From contig NZ_RXLQ01000015.1 of the NCBI RefSeq assembly GCF_003953935.1, forward strand, positions 1-64,000: a stretch of 64,000 nt of DNA. The letters run 5' to 3'. The notes beneath the pieces are model-generated. The model saw only the letters and a list, made by a program, of their open reading frames with translations, ran no database searches and was not told the DNA's origin. Positions 16,286 to 25,892 of the stretch are shown here, piece after piece. The position numbers and the translations under genes are program-made. The DNA is from Massilia atriviolacea. GTDB taxonomy: Bacteria; Pseudomonadota; Gammaproteobacteria; Burkholderiales; Burkholderiaceae_D. The first letter of the stretch is position 1. Each line of letters begins with the position of its first letter.

Positions 16286-18004
16286 TTAATAGGATATGAC
16301 AATTCTTCGTTTTGAAAAGTAGTTTTTCAAATCGTTATCAACTGTTTTTCCTTTGTAATAATTTTCATTTAAAAGATCAGAATGAACATATGTACTATTA
16401 TGGGCTTGCTTAGTTGCCCACTCTTCGAATTTTGGCCATGCTTTCCTTAGCTTCTCAACTTGAGAGGCCAGAGGTGCAACATTCTTATCTGTTACCTTGC
16501 TTCCATCAATCAATTGACCAAATGCACCTAACGCTGGAAATGGCGACAACTCACTACTCATTTTCTTTAATTCTCGACGAGCAAGGTATGCAAGGCTCAT
16601 TAGCTTTTTATTAGGCGACTCTATTAATTTCAAGAAATAATCTTCTTCAAAAATCACATCTTGTGAAGTTCGAGTTTTAGCCACCTCACCTTGAAAAGCG
16701 ATTACAGATTTAATAAAATCAACACGATTTACAATTGAATCTTTCGGCAAATATTTATCCTCTAAACCCTCAAAAAACTCCCCTCTTTTTCGTTCAAAAA
16801 AGAGATTGTGATTTTCGAAAAGATATTGCTGCAACTCTATTAAGAATGGCGAATTCGATCTCTGATCAGCCTCAACTATCTTAGATTGCCGATTATTAGC
16901 AAGGGATATTTGCTCAATTAATTCTGTATCAATATCCTTTGACTCATCAGCAGAAGTTATTATCTTCACTAATACAGATTTACCTTGAAGATCTTCTTCA
17001 CGCCCTTCTTCTAGCAATTTTCCAAGAGTATACGCAGTCTGACCACCATTAATGATCTGCGGCTTTACGATAGTTAGTCGACCTTTTCCTTTTCTGCCTG
17101 TTCGATCTGTAAAGGAATCTGAAGTAGCTACAAAAGTAATTCCGTTATTGAGCAATGCAAAAATATTTTGTTCCTCATCTACAATGGATTCCCGAATACT
17201 CTCGTTAACTCCATTATTAGAAAGCGAAAGGTAATTTCTAGGATTGAACTTCAATAGCGAATTTCTATATTTTGAAACATTCCTTGCCAACTCAAGAGCA
17301 GGTACAAATATTAGGCGAACTGAAAACTCACCATAGCTAGTTTCAATTGAGTGGCTAAATTCCGTTCCTTTTTCTGTAGTTTCTATTTCAAAAGTAATAT
17401 TCCTCGGGTCGAAATACATCCCGGAACACACTGGAAATACTATTTCATTATAAATTCGGGAGAAATTATAAACATCAAAAGAAAATCCACCTAAAAGTCT
17501 TTTTATAGTTTCATTTTTATAGGCACCCAGATTAGCTAGCAAAATAACTTTGTAATCGTATCTTCCAATATCTTCAATTTCACCCAGTAGTCTTTGAAAG
17601 CCAAGGATTTTTCCATTGTACTTTCCACCACTTTCATCTAAAAGCTCACCTTTGCGAATTCTTTCAATTTCGACAGATGAAAGCTCTTCATATTTAATCA
17701 ATTTTTCCTCAAAATTATTTATATTAGAGCGAAATTTTGATTGGATTATATAAATCGATTTGTTTTGCGAGTCGATATAATAGGCATCAACACCACCATC
17801 ACCACCACCATCAGTAACGTATTTTATCCGCTCCGAAAAATTCATCAATCCAAATTTTGATTTAAGAAACAAATGAATCAAAGAGAGAGATCGAGCATGG
17901 TTTTTTCCTTCAACATCTTTTTTATGATAAGTAGAGTTTGATAGTGGAGCTTCTTTGTTTAGTTTGTCCAGAATGCTGATAAGTATTTCGTATTTTGTTT
18001 TCAT
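16286..18004 (-). CDS. AIPR-family abortive-infection phage-resistance protein
   Basis: This 572-residue AT-rich gene encodes a protein whose N-terminal part holds a PD-(D/E)XK-like nuclease site. Residues 65-78 read DGGGDGGVDAYYID, followed by IYIIQSKF at 84-91, giving D73, Q88 and K90. The middle and C-terminal parts match the AIPR fold (ARNVSKYRNSLLKFNPRNYL, NIFALLNNGITFVA, KPQIINGGQTAYTL, DRQ-like ANNRQSKIVEADQRSN). AIPR proteins were named from abortive-infection systems and are found in defence islands. Here the gene stands alone, convergent with a decayed gene, inside a tRNA-targeted element. All three presumed catalytic residues are intact, so it is probably functional. Confidence 0.85.
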   Translation of the reverse strand: MKTKYEILISILDKLNKEAPLSNSTYHKKDVEGKNHARSLSLIHLFLKSKFGLMNFSERIKYVTDGGGDGGVDAYYIDSQNKSIYIIQSKFRSNINNFEEKLIKYEELSSVEIERIRKGELLDESGGKYNGKILGFQRLLGEIEDIGRYDYKVILLANLGAYKNETIKRLLGGFSFDVYNFSRIYNEIVFPVCSGMYFDPRNITFEIETTEKGTEFSHSIETSYGEFSVRLIFVPALELARNVSKYRNSLLKFNPRNYLSLSNNGVNESIRESIVDEEQNIFALLNNGITFVATSDSFTDRTGRKGKGRLTIVKPQIINGGQTAYTLGKLLEEGREEDLQGKSVLVKIITSADESKDIDTELIEQISLANNRQSKIVEADQRSNSPFLIELQQYLFENHNLFFERKRGEFFEGLEDKYLPKDSIVNRVDFIKSVIAFQGEVAKTRTSQDVIFEEDYFLKLIESPNKKLMSLAYLARRELKKMSSELSPFPALGAFGQLIDGSKVTDKNVAPLASQVEKLRKAWPKFEEWATKQAHNSTYVHSDLLNENYYKGKTVDNDLKNYFSKRRIVISY

Positions 18005-18297
18005 AATATTGAAATATTTTAAACCCTAAGAAATTTATCAAAAAAGACGTGCGAAATAAAAATTAACGGCAGTAAATGATACCAATAGTAGCCTTTTTCT
18101 TGGCGTTACGAAACTGTTGTGACATGGTTGCGATCATGACAGCTTCAGCATTGGAAATTCTATCCAATAATCACGAGAACAATTGGTTGTACTGATATCA
18201 CTTGAAGCATGAAATGCATAACTGATAACAAACGGTGTGGTACTTAGACGTAGCAGCCTCGGCAAGTTGATGAGACTCAATGAAAAACGAACGGAGC
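18005..18297. other. non-coding stretch upstream of the AIPR gene
   Basis: About 290 bp of AT-rich DNA separate the AIPR start from the tRNA terminator. It must hold the AIPR promoter; AT-rich hexamers (TTGATA and TTTAAAAT on the minus strand near 18010-18045) are possible elements but not compelling. No reading frame or repeat I recognise is present, and no integrase remnant could be identified. Confidence 0.4.
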
Positions 18298-18338
18298 AAA
18301 AAAAAACCGCCTCACGTCAGTGAAGCGGTTTCTTGTTT
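18298..18338 (-). terminator. terminator of the intron-containing tRNA gene
   Basis: The hairpin CCGCCTCAC-GTCA-GTGAAGCGG (18307-18328, one mismatch) is followed on the minus strand by nine T residues (18298-18306). It starts 13 bp past the tRNA CCA end, so it closes the tRNA transcript. A T-rich run on the plus strand makes it potentially bidirectional. Confidence 0.8.
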
Positions 18339-18340
18339 TT

Positions 18341-18624
18341 TGGTAGGCCTCCCGTGAGTCGAACACGGCACCAACGGATTCTGGTTTGTGTGACTTTCGC
18401 CACTCCCTGGACTATGCCTTCACCGTAGTTTACGCCTTAGGTGGGTGCCGTCTAGTCTCTACACCTTCAACAGCACTTTCGTACTGAAGCTTGGCTCGGC
18501 ATTGCCTTATACATTGCTGCACTTAGGTTTCACCGAATTTGACACCATCCCTTACGTGGTTTCCCCTCGTAAGGCACATTTACATATGAGTCCGCTGCTC
18601 TAACCAAGCATGAGCTAGAGGCCC
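18341..18624 (-). tRNA. tRNA-Ile(CAU) with a group I intron in the anticodon loop
   Basis: Exon 1 (18586-18624, 39 nt) runs from GGGCCTC through the D-arm to the anticodon CAU. Exon 2 (18341-18380, 40 nt) starts AATCCG and ends with encoded CCA. Joined, they make a 79-nt cloverleaf: acceptor GGGCCTC/GAGGCCT (G1-U72 wobble), D stem GCTC/GAGC, anticodon stem GCGGA/TCCGT, T stem CCGTG/CACGG with loop TTCGACT. The anticodon-loop context CTCATAA matches tRNA-Ile2, whose C34 is converted to lysidine by TilS to read AUA, rather than initiator or elongator Met. It is the only complete copy in this locus, because the host gene is split by the island. Confidence 0.88.
18381..18585 (-). ncRNA. 205-nt self-splicing group I intron (Azoarcus type, IC3)
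   Basis: On the minus strand the insert between anticodon base U36 and A37 shows the group I core in order. The internal guide GUG faces the exon end CAU, and GGGGAAACCACG (P2 region) follows. Then come GGGATGGTGTCAAATTCGG (P3/P4), GAAACCTAAG, GCCGAGCCAAGC, GAAGGTGTAGAGACTAGACG (P7/P3 with the G-binding site), GGCATAGTCCAGGGAG (P7/P9.0) and GGCGAAAGTC (P9 GNRA loop). It ends in G. These blocks agree closely with the small tRNA-Ile(CAU) intron of Azoarcus as I remember it. No homing endonuclease is encoded, so self-splicing is expected and mobility is not. Confidence 0.9.
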
Positions 18625-18750
18625 GAAACTATTTTCAACAGCAAAAGAATCGATGCTGTCGAATATTAACACTATCCCTCTGATGGCTGAATGAAATTAA
18701 ACTATTCATCAACATCTCAGAATTATATCAAAGCAAACGCCTAAAAAAGC

Positions 18751-18778
18751 AATGTAGCCTAAATTGTAGCCTAAAATC
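18751..18778 (+). repeat. right arm-type repeat (paired TGTAGCCTAA)
   Basis: ATGTAGCCTAA (18752-18762) and TTGTAGCCTAA (18764-18774) keep the same 12-bp period and the same AATC tail as the left copy at 15271-15298. The direct orientation at both ends supports a common recombination-protein binding site inside the island. Confidence 0.5.
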
Positions 18779-18835
18779 AATCACATAAATGCAAGTCATT
18801 GATTTTAAAGGACTTTTCCACCCGTCAGTAAAGAT

Positions 18836-18847
18836 TTATGAGTCCGC
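18836..18847. repeat. right attachment core (direct repeat, attR)
   Basis: This is the second copy of TTATGAGTCCGC. It continues into the 5' half of the host tRNA. Comparison with the third, intron-interrupted copy (ATATGAGTCCGC at 18585-18596) shows that the intron boundary falls inside this core. Confidence 0.75.
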
Positions 18848-18876
18848 TGCTCTAACCAAGCATGAGCTAGAGGCCC
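18836..18876 (-). pseudogene. 5' half of the disrupted host tRNA-Ile(CAU) gene
   Basis: From the acceptor 5' strand GGGCCTC to the anticodon loop, this piece is identical over 39 nt to exon 1 of the intact copy at 18586-18624. It ends at the att core, and its 3' half is 3.7 kb away at 15109-15158. It retains whatever promoter the host gene had, so it may still produce an aborted transcript into the island. Confidence 0.85.
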
Positions 18877-18966
18877 GAAAATCGGTGCGACGGCGATGCT
18901 GAAAAGCCTGACCAGCCGTCACAAAGTGGCGAGAGGATATGGCTTTTCGCACCGGCCCGTCAAGGC

Positions 18967-21225
<2,259 letters not shown>

Positions 21226-21673
21226 AACGACTAGCTTTATGGTGGATTAAGATAAAGTTTGTTGCCGGCCTTGTGGGCCCTACGTCCCGGACAAGCCCTC
21301 GCAGGCCGCTCCGGCATTGCTGCACTCATTACACCTTTACATCACCTTACGGGCACGACCCGCGCGATTTCGGCAGTAGTCTACTGCATACAACGGCGGT
21401 TGGAGGCGCGAGCCGTGTGTGGCTGGTAAGCAAACCGTTGTTTGCCATCGACCGCGCAGCGCGCCGTCGCAACCAAAGCTGGCCCTGGCCGCCGACGCCC
21501 ACCTTCCTTGCGCCGATCAAGAGCCTAACTCACTGAAAGAAATACAACTTACGGACAACGAAAAAATTTCTGCGAACACAACACTTATCGTTTTATTATA
21601 GCACGCAGTCCGTCTTTTTCCAGTGCCAAACGCCCCCTGTGCGGGACCCCGATTTCTCCTATGAAAAAGGGGT
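21226..21673. other. dnaG-rpoD intergenic region with rpoD leader
   Basis: This 448-bp gap has no credible coding frame. It contains a minus-strand promoter near the dnaG end, leaving a leader of about 360 nt before the rpoD GTG. No tRNA or known riboswitch is recognised. A leader this long may fold or carry regulation, but nothing specific can be read from it. Confidence 0.5.
21595..21623 (-). promoter_or_regulatory. extended -10 promoter for rpoD
   Basis: On the minus strand CTGGAA (21618-21623) is followed after 17 bp by TATAAT (21595-21600). The base triplet TGC immediately upstream of the -10 hexamer gives the extended TGnTATAAT form. It lies inside the dnaG-rpoD gap and points at rpoD. 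Confidence 0.6.
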
Positions 21674-23458
21674 CTAACTCGGCTTCGCTTCGTCCTCCAG
21701 CCGCTTTTGCTCGGCCATGATTTCGCGGTAGCGCACACCCACCTGATCTGAGGTCAGGCCGGCGGAAAACAACTGGGTCAGCTCCTGTTTAAGTGCCGCC
21801 AGTTTGATCTCCCTCACAGCCCCGACGAGCCACAATTTCACGCTGTCGATGTCCGATTCCGGTTCCGACGCGATTTCGGCGATGAGGCCGTCGTATTCCT
21901 TGCTGGTATCCTTCAAATGCTGGGACAAGGCCGCAAAACTGCCGTTCGCGCCCAGCGCCTGGCCGCAGGCGACCAGGTACAGCAGGCGCTCGGCCGCGTC
22001 CGGCCCGAAATGGTGGAAGGCGGCCAGCGCCGCCTCGTCCAGCTCCAGGCTGAGCGGCGGATGGGCCACCAGATGGCGCAGAATCTGCAATTCCAGCCCG
22101 ACCGGCTCCGGCCGCCCCTGGCGCGGCGGCGCGCGGCGCGCCACCGAAACCGGCTTGGACAGCTCGAACAGGGCTTCGATCTCGGCCGGGGTCGACTCGG
22201 TCATGCTGGCCAGGCCGCGCACGATCTGCAGGCGCAGCGAGCTGGGCGACATCGATTGCAGCAGCGGCTTGGCGTCGAACTGGACGTGGGCGCGCCCTTC
22301 CGACGTGGACAGATCGTGTTCGCCCGATACTTCGCGCAGCAAAAATTGCGAGAGCGGCATGGCTTCGTGGATTTCTTGCTCGAAGGCTTCGGCGCCGAAT
22401 TCGCGCACGAAACTGTCCGGATCGTGCTCGGACGGCAAAAACAGGAATTTGATGATCTTGTTGTCGCTCACCTGCGGCAGGCAGGCTTCCAGTGCGCGGC
22501 GGGCGGCGCGGCGGCCGGCCTTGTCGCCATCGAAACTGAAAATCACGCTATCGGTCTGGCGCAGCAACTTTTGCACGTGGGTGCTGGTGCACGCCGTGCC
22601 GAGCGTCGCCACCGCCTGAGGAAAGCCGAGCTGGGCCAGCGCGACCACATCCATATAACCTTCCGTCACCAGCACATAGCCGGCGTCGCGGATGGCCTGG
22701 CGCGCCTCGAACAGGCCGTACAGCTCCAGGCCTTTCTGGAACAGCGGGGTTTCCGGGGAATTCAGGTATTTCGGCTCGCCCTGGTCCAGCACGCGCCCGC
22801 CGAAGCCGATCACCTGGCCCTTGGTATTACGGATCGGGAACATGATGCGCTCGCGGAAGCGGTCATAGCGCTTCTTGTTGCCGCCGTCTTCATCGACCCT
22901 GTCGATCACCAACCCGGACTCGACCAGCGCGAGCGCCTCGTAATCGGGAAACACGGTGCGCAGATTGTCCCAGCCGGACGGGGCGTAACCCATGCCGAAA
23001 CGGGCCGCCACCTCGCCGGTGAGCCCACGGTTTTTCAGGTAGCCGATGGCGTTGGTGGCGCCGCGCAGCTGGCCGCGATAATAATCGCACGCCTGGGTCA
23101 TGGCCTCGGTCAGGGCCAGCGCCTGGGCCTGGTTGGCGGCGCGTTGCAGCGGCGGAATCTTGTCGTCCGCATCGGGCACGACCATGCCCACGCCCTGGGC
23201 CAGGTCCTTGACGGCGTCGATGAAGCCCATGCCGGAATATTCGATCAGGAAACCGACCGCATTGCCATGCGCACTGCAACCGAAGCAATGGTAAAACTGC
23301 TTGGTCGGGCTGACCGTGAAACTGGGGGATTTTTCGCTGTGGAAGGGGCACAAGCCCATGTAATTGGCTCCGCCCTTCTTCAGCTGGACGTAGCGGCCGA
23401 CCACGTCGACGATGTCGATGCGGTTGAGCAAATCGGTAAGGAAGGATTGTGGAATCAC
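21674..23458 (-). CDS. dnaG: DNA primase DnaG
   Basis: This 594-residue protein starts with the CHC2 zinc ribbon (C37, H40, C58, C61: GLCPFHSEKSPSF, HCFGCSAHG). The RNA polymerase/TOPRIM core follows (ERIMFPIRNTKGQVIGFGGR, VTEGYMDVVALAQLG, FSFDGDKAGRRAARRALE with the metal-binding DGD). The C-terminal helical DnaB-binding region comes last (residues about 450-590). It synthesises RNA primers at the replication fork. Initiation is at GTG (23456-23458). It follows yqeY on the same strand at a distance of about 110 bp, in the conserved macromolecular-synthesis order. Confidence 0.96.
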   Translation of the reverse strand: MIPQSFLTDLLNRIDIVDVVGRYVQLKKGGANYMGLCPFHSEKSPSFTVSPTKQFYHCFGCSAHGNAVGFLIEYSGMGFIDAVKDLAQGVGMVVPDADDKIPPLQRAANQAQALALTEAMTQACDYYRGQLRGATNAIGYLKNRGLTGEVAARFGMGYAPSGWDNLRTVFPDYEALALVESGLVIDRVDEDGGNKKRYDRFRERIMFPIRNTKGQVIGFGGRVLDQGEPKYLNSPETPLFQKGLELYGLFEARQAIRDAGYVLVTEGYMDVVALAQLGFPQAVATLGTACTSTHVQKLLRQTDSVIFSFDGDKAGRRAARRALEACLPQVSDNKIIKFLFLPSEHDPDSFVREFGAEAFEQEIHEAMPLSQFLLREVSGEHDLSTSEGRAHVQFDAKPLLQSMSPSSLRLQIVRGLASMTESTPAEIEALFELSKPVSVARRAPPRQGRPEPVGLELQILRHLVAHPPLSLELDEAALAAFHHFGPDAAERLLYLVACGQALGANGSFAALSQHLKDTSKEYDGLIAEIASEPESDIDSVKLWLVGAVREIKLAALKQELTQLFSAGLTSDQVGVRYREIMAEQKRLEDEAKPS

Positions 23459-23569
23459 GTGCGATGAACAGTCTTTGTGTCAGGTCAGACTATACCGCCG
23501 CGCCCGCCGCAGATTTGATCTGCGACAAGGCGCGGGCGTCGGCTTGCGCGAGGGCGTTCCGCAAGTCGA

Positions 23570-24019
23570 TCAGGCGGGCGCGAGCGCCTTCTTGATCAGG
23601 CCGGAAACGGCGCTCATGTCGGTGCCTTTTGGCAGTTTTGCCTTGAGCAAGCCCATGACCTTGCCCATGTCCTGCGGACCGGCGGCGCCCGAGGCGGCCA
23701 CGGCGGCGGCGACTTCGGCGGCGATCTGCTCTTCCGACAGGCCGGCAGGCATATAGGTGGCGAGGATGGCCAGTTCGGCTTTTTCGATATCGGCCAGGTC
23801 GGCGCGGTTGCCGGCCTCGAACTGGCTGATCGAATCCTTGCGCTGCTTGATCATTTTTTCGATGATGGCCAGGGTTTGCTCGTCGTCCAGTTCGATGCGC
23901 TCGTCGACTTCGCGGCGCTTGATCTCGGCCAGGATCAGGCGGATCGTACCCAGCTTGGCCGCTTCTTTGGCGCGCATCGCCGCTTTCATGTCGTCGGTAA
24001 TTTGTTCTTTCAAGCCCAT
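23570..24019 (-). CDS. yqeY: GatB/YqeY domain-containing protein
   Basis: This 149-residue helical protein starts MGLKEQITDDMKAAMRAKEAAKLGTIR and has the tail-domain pattern EIKRREVDERIELDDEQTLAIIEKMIKQRKDSI and GKVMGLLKAKLPKGTDMS of the family. It resembles the tRNA-interacting tail of amidotransferase GatB, but its precise role is unresolved. A GAGGA ribosome site precedes the ATG at 24019; a longer frame starts further upstream without one. It sits between rpsU and dnaG as in many proteobacteria. Confidence 0.92.
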   Translation of the reverse strand: MGLKEQITDDMKAAMRAKEAAKLGTIRLILAEIKRREVDERIELDDEQTLAIIEKMIKQRKDSISQFEAGNRADLADIEKAELAILATYMPAGLSEEQIAAEVAAAVAASGAAGPQDMGKVMGLLKAKLPKGTDMSAVSGLIKKALAPA

Positions 24020-24065
24020 GGCAATCCTCGTGTTGATAGTAATTTGATGGCAAAAACCAAATAGC

Positions 24066-24094
24066 AAAACCCGCTGCGGTAAACCGGAGCGGGT
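24066..24094 (-). terminator. hairpin between rpsU and yqeY (attenuator-like)
   Basis: ACCCGCT (24069-24075) pairs with AGCGGGT (24088-24094). On the minus strand the stem is followed by TTTTG. A partial terminator at this position is common in the rpsU operon and would lower dnaG/rpoD read-through relative to S21. Confidence 0.55.
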
Positions 24095-24166
24095 CTGCGA
24101 CTACAGTAAAAACAATGACCCGGCCAGGCTGTACGCCGTCACCGGATCAGGTTCGACTGAACAGTC

Positions 24167-24379
24167 TTAGAATAATTTCTTAGGCAGTTGCTGGCTGCGG
24201 ATGCGCTTGTAGTGACGCTTCACGGCAGCTGCCAGCTTGCGCTTGCGCTCAGCCGTTGGCTTTTCGTAGAACTCGCGTGCGCGCAGTTCGGTCAGCAGAC
24301 CCGTTTTTTCGATGGTGCGTTTGAAGCGACGCATTGCGACTTCGAACGGCTCGTTTTCTTTAAGGCGAATAGTGGTCAT
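24167..24379 (-). CDS. rpsU: 30S ribosomal protein S21
   Basis: The 70-residue basic protein [20 protein letters not shown], with [19 protein letters not shown] and the tail [13 protein letters not shown], is the canonical S21. It is a small-subunit protein needed for initiation on natural mRNAs. It is the first gene of the macromolecular-synthesis order. Length and sequence are normal, and no oddities are seen. Confidence 0.97.
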   Translation of the reverse strand: MTTIRLKENEPFEVAMRRFKRTIEKTGLLTELRAREFYEKPTAERKRKLAAAVKRHYKRIRSQQLPKKLF

Positions 24380-24490
24380 GTAAAAATCAAACCGTTAGAT
24401 TTAGGGAAGAACGAGATAATAGCACCGTTTGCGCCGCTTTGGAAGGTTTTCGCACAAGCCCTTCCGCTTTTGCTATTTCGCAACAGCCAC

Positions 24491-25699
24491 TTACACCGCC
24501 TGCCCGGCCGCCACGCCCGAGGCCCAGGCCCACTGGAAGTTATAGCCGCCCAGCCAGCCTGTGACATCGACCGCCTCGCCGATGAAATACAGGCCGGGGA
24601 CCTTGTTCGCCATCATCGACTGCTGCGACAGCTCGCGCGTATCGATGCCGCCCAGGGTCACTTCGGCCTTGCGGTAGCCTTCCGAGCCGGTCGGCACGAT
24701 GGCCCAGCGGTTGATGGCGTCGCCCAGCTTGCGCAGCCTGGCGTCCGGCACATCGGCCAGGCGCGCCTCGGGCGTGAGGCCGGCCACGGCGATGAAGGCT
24801 TCGGCCAGGCGCGCCGGCAGCCACTGCGAGACCACGTTGCCGAGTTGCTTCTTGAGCGTGCTCTTACCGTCGATCAACTCCTGCGCCACATCCATGTCGG
24901 GCAGCAGGTTGACCACGATCGGCGTGCCCGGCTGCCAGTAGCTGGAAATTTGCAGGATGGCCGGACCGGACAGGCCGCGGTGGGTGAACAGCAAATCCTC
25001 GCGGAAATGGCCGCGCTTGTTGCCCTTGCCCTTGTTGCTGCCGGTTTCCACCTCGACTTCGAGGGCGATGCCGGCCAGCGGCACGAAGGCTTCCCAGCTG
25101 GGGCCGTCGAAGGTGAGCGGCACCAGGCCGGGGCGCGGCTCGACCATCGTCAGGCCGAACTGGGCGGCGATGCGATAGCCGAAGTCGGAGGCCCCGATTT
25201 TCGGGATCGACAAGCCGCCGGTGGCGATGACGACGCTGTCGGCCAGGATCTCGCCGCTATCGGTGAGGATGAAGAAGCCTTCGGCGGTCTTGTCGAGCGA
25301 CTCGACCTTGGACGGCATGCGCCAGGTCACCTCGCCGCTGGCGCACTCGGCCTTGAGCATCTGGATGATCTGCTCGGCGGACTCATTACAAAACAACTGG
25401 CCGCGATGTTTCTCGTGATAGCCGATGCGGTGTTTCTTAATAAGGGTCAGAAAATCCTGCGGGGTGTAACGCGACAAAGCGCTCTTGCAGAAATGGGGAT
25501 TCTCCGACAAAAAGTTCTGCGGCGCCGTATTGATATTAGTGAAGTTACAACGCCCGCCGCCCGAAATCCTGATCTTCTCCGCAAGCTTCTCCGCATGGTC
25601 GATCAATACCACGCGTTTGCCGCGCTGGGCGGCCACGGCCGCGCACATCATCCCGGCCGCGCCTGCGCCGATCACTGCTACATCAAATTGTTTTGCCAT
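24491..25699 (-). CDS. BaiN/HI0933-type NAD(P)/FAD-dependent oxidoreductase
   Basis: This 402-residue flavoprotein has the N-terminal dinucleotide fold VAVIGAGAAGMMCAAVAA (residues 7-24), the family signature ISGGGRCNFTNIN (about 45-57), a second fold at SVVIATGGLSIPKIG and the C-terminal FAD contact GLYFIGEAVDVTGWLGGYN. HI0933-like proteins are widespread cytoplasmic flavoproteins. BaiN was linked to bile-acid dehydroxylation, but for most members the reaction is unknown. It is monocistronic here, downstream of the long hairpin at 25801-25862. Confidence 0.87.
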   Translation of the reverse strand: MAKQFDVAVIGAGAAGMMCAAVAAQRGKRVVLIDHAEKLAEKIRISGGGRCNFTNINTAPQNFLSENPHFCKSALSRYTPQDFLTLIKKHRIGYHEKHRGQLFCNESAEQIIQMLKAECASGEVTWRMPSKVESLDKTAEGFFILTDSGEILADSVVIATGGLSIPKIGASDFGYRIAAQFGLTMVEPRPGLVPLTFDGPSWEAFVPLAGIALEVEVETGSNKGKGNKRGHFREDLLFTHRGLSGPAILQISSYWQPGTPIVVNLLPDMDVAQELIDGKSTLKKQLGNVVSQWLPARLAEAFIAVAGLTPEARLADVPDARLRKLGDAINRWAIVPTGSEGYRKAEVTLGGIDTRELSQQSMMANKVPGLYFIGEAVDVTGWLGGYNFQWAWASGVAAGQAV

Positions 25700-25800
25700 G
25701 GCGTATGCCGGTTTCCGCTAATCACTAAAACAGTGATTGTAAACCGCGCCGCATCGGTCAAGTGCCCGAACATGCCTGAACCACCGGTAGAAAGTCCTAC

Positions 25801-25862
25801 AACCGGGGTCAGAGCTTTAATCTGCAACAAAAATGTTGCAGATTAAAGCTCTGACCCCGGTT
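25801..25862. repeat. perfect 28-bp inverted repeat (REP-like hairpin)
   Basis: The arms 25801-25828 and 25835-25862 are perfect reverse complements around a 6-base A-rich loop. The outer part AACCGGGGTCAGAGCT resembles the GGGGTCAGA motif common to dispersed REP-type hairpins in Betaproteobacteria, which RAYT transposases mobilise. It lies downstream of cobA and upstream of the flavoprotein gene, where it can act as a transcript end or an mRNA-stabilising stem. Confidence 0.7.
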
Positions 25863-25892
25863 AGGGGGAATTCCGACTTGGGGTAGGACGTT

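Noticed and set aside
15109-18876. The two tRNA halves as a trans-spliced split tRNA
   Set aside because: A complete intron-bearing copy lies between them, the halves share the att core, and the 3' half has a G-G mismatch at 27-43. Disruption by integration explains all of this more simply.
24118-24166. On the minus strand a piece resembling the AACCTGATCCGG end of a TPP riboswitch
   Set aside because: The upstream CTGAGA element and the rest of the THI box are missing, and the position, just after rpsU and before yqeY, makes no sense for thiamine control.
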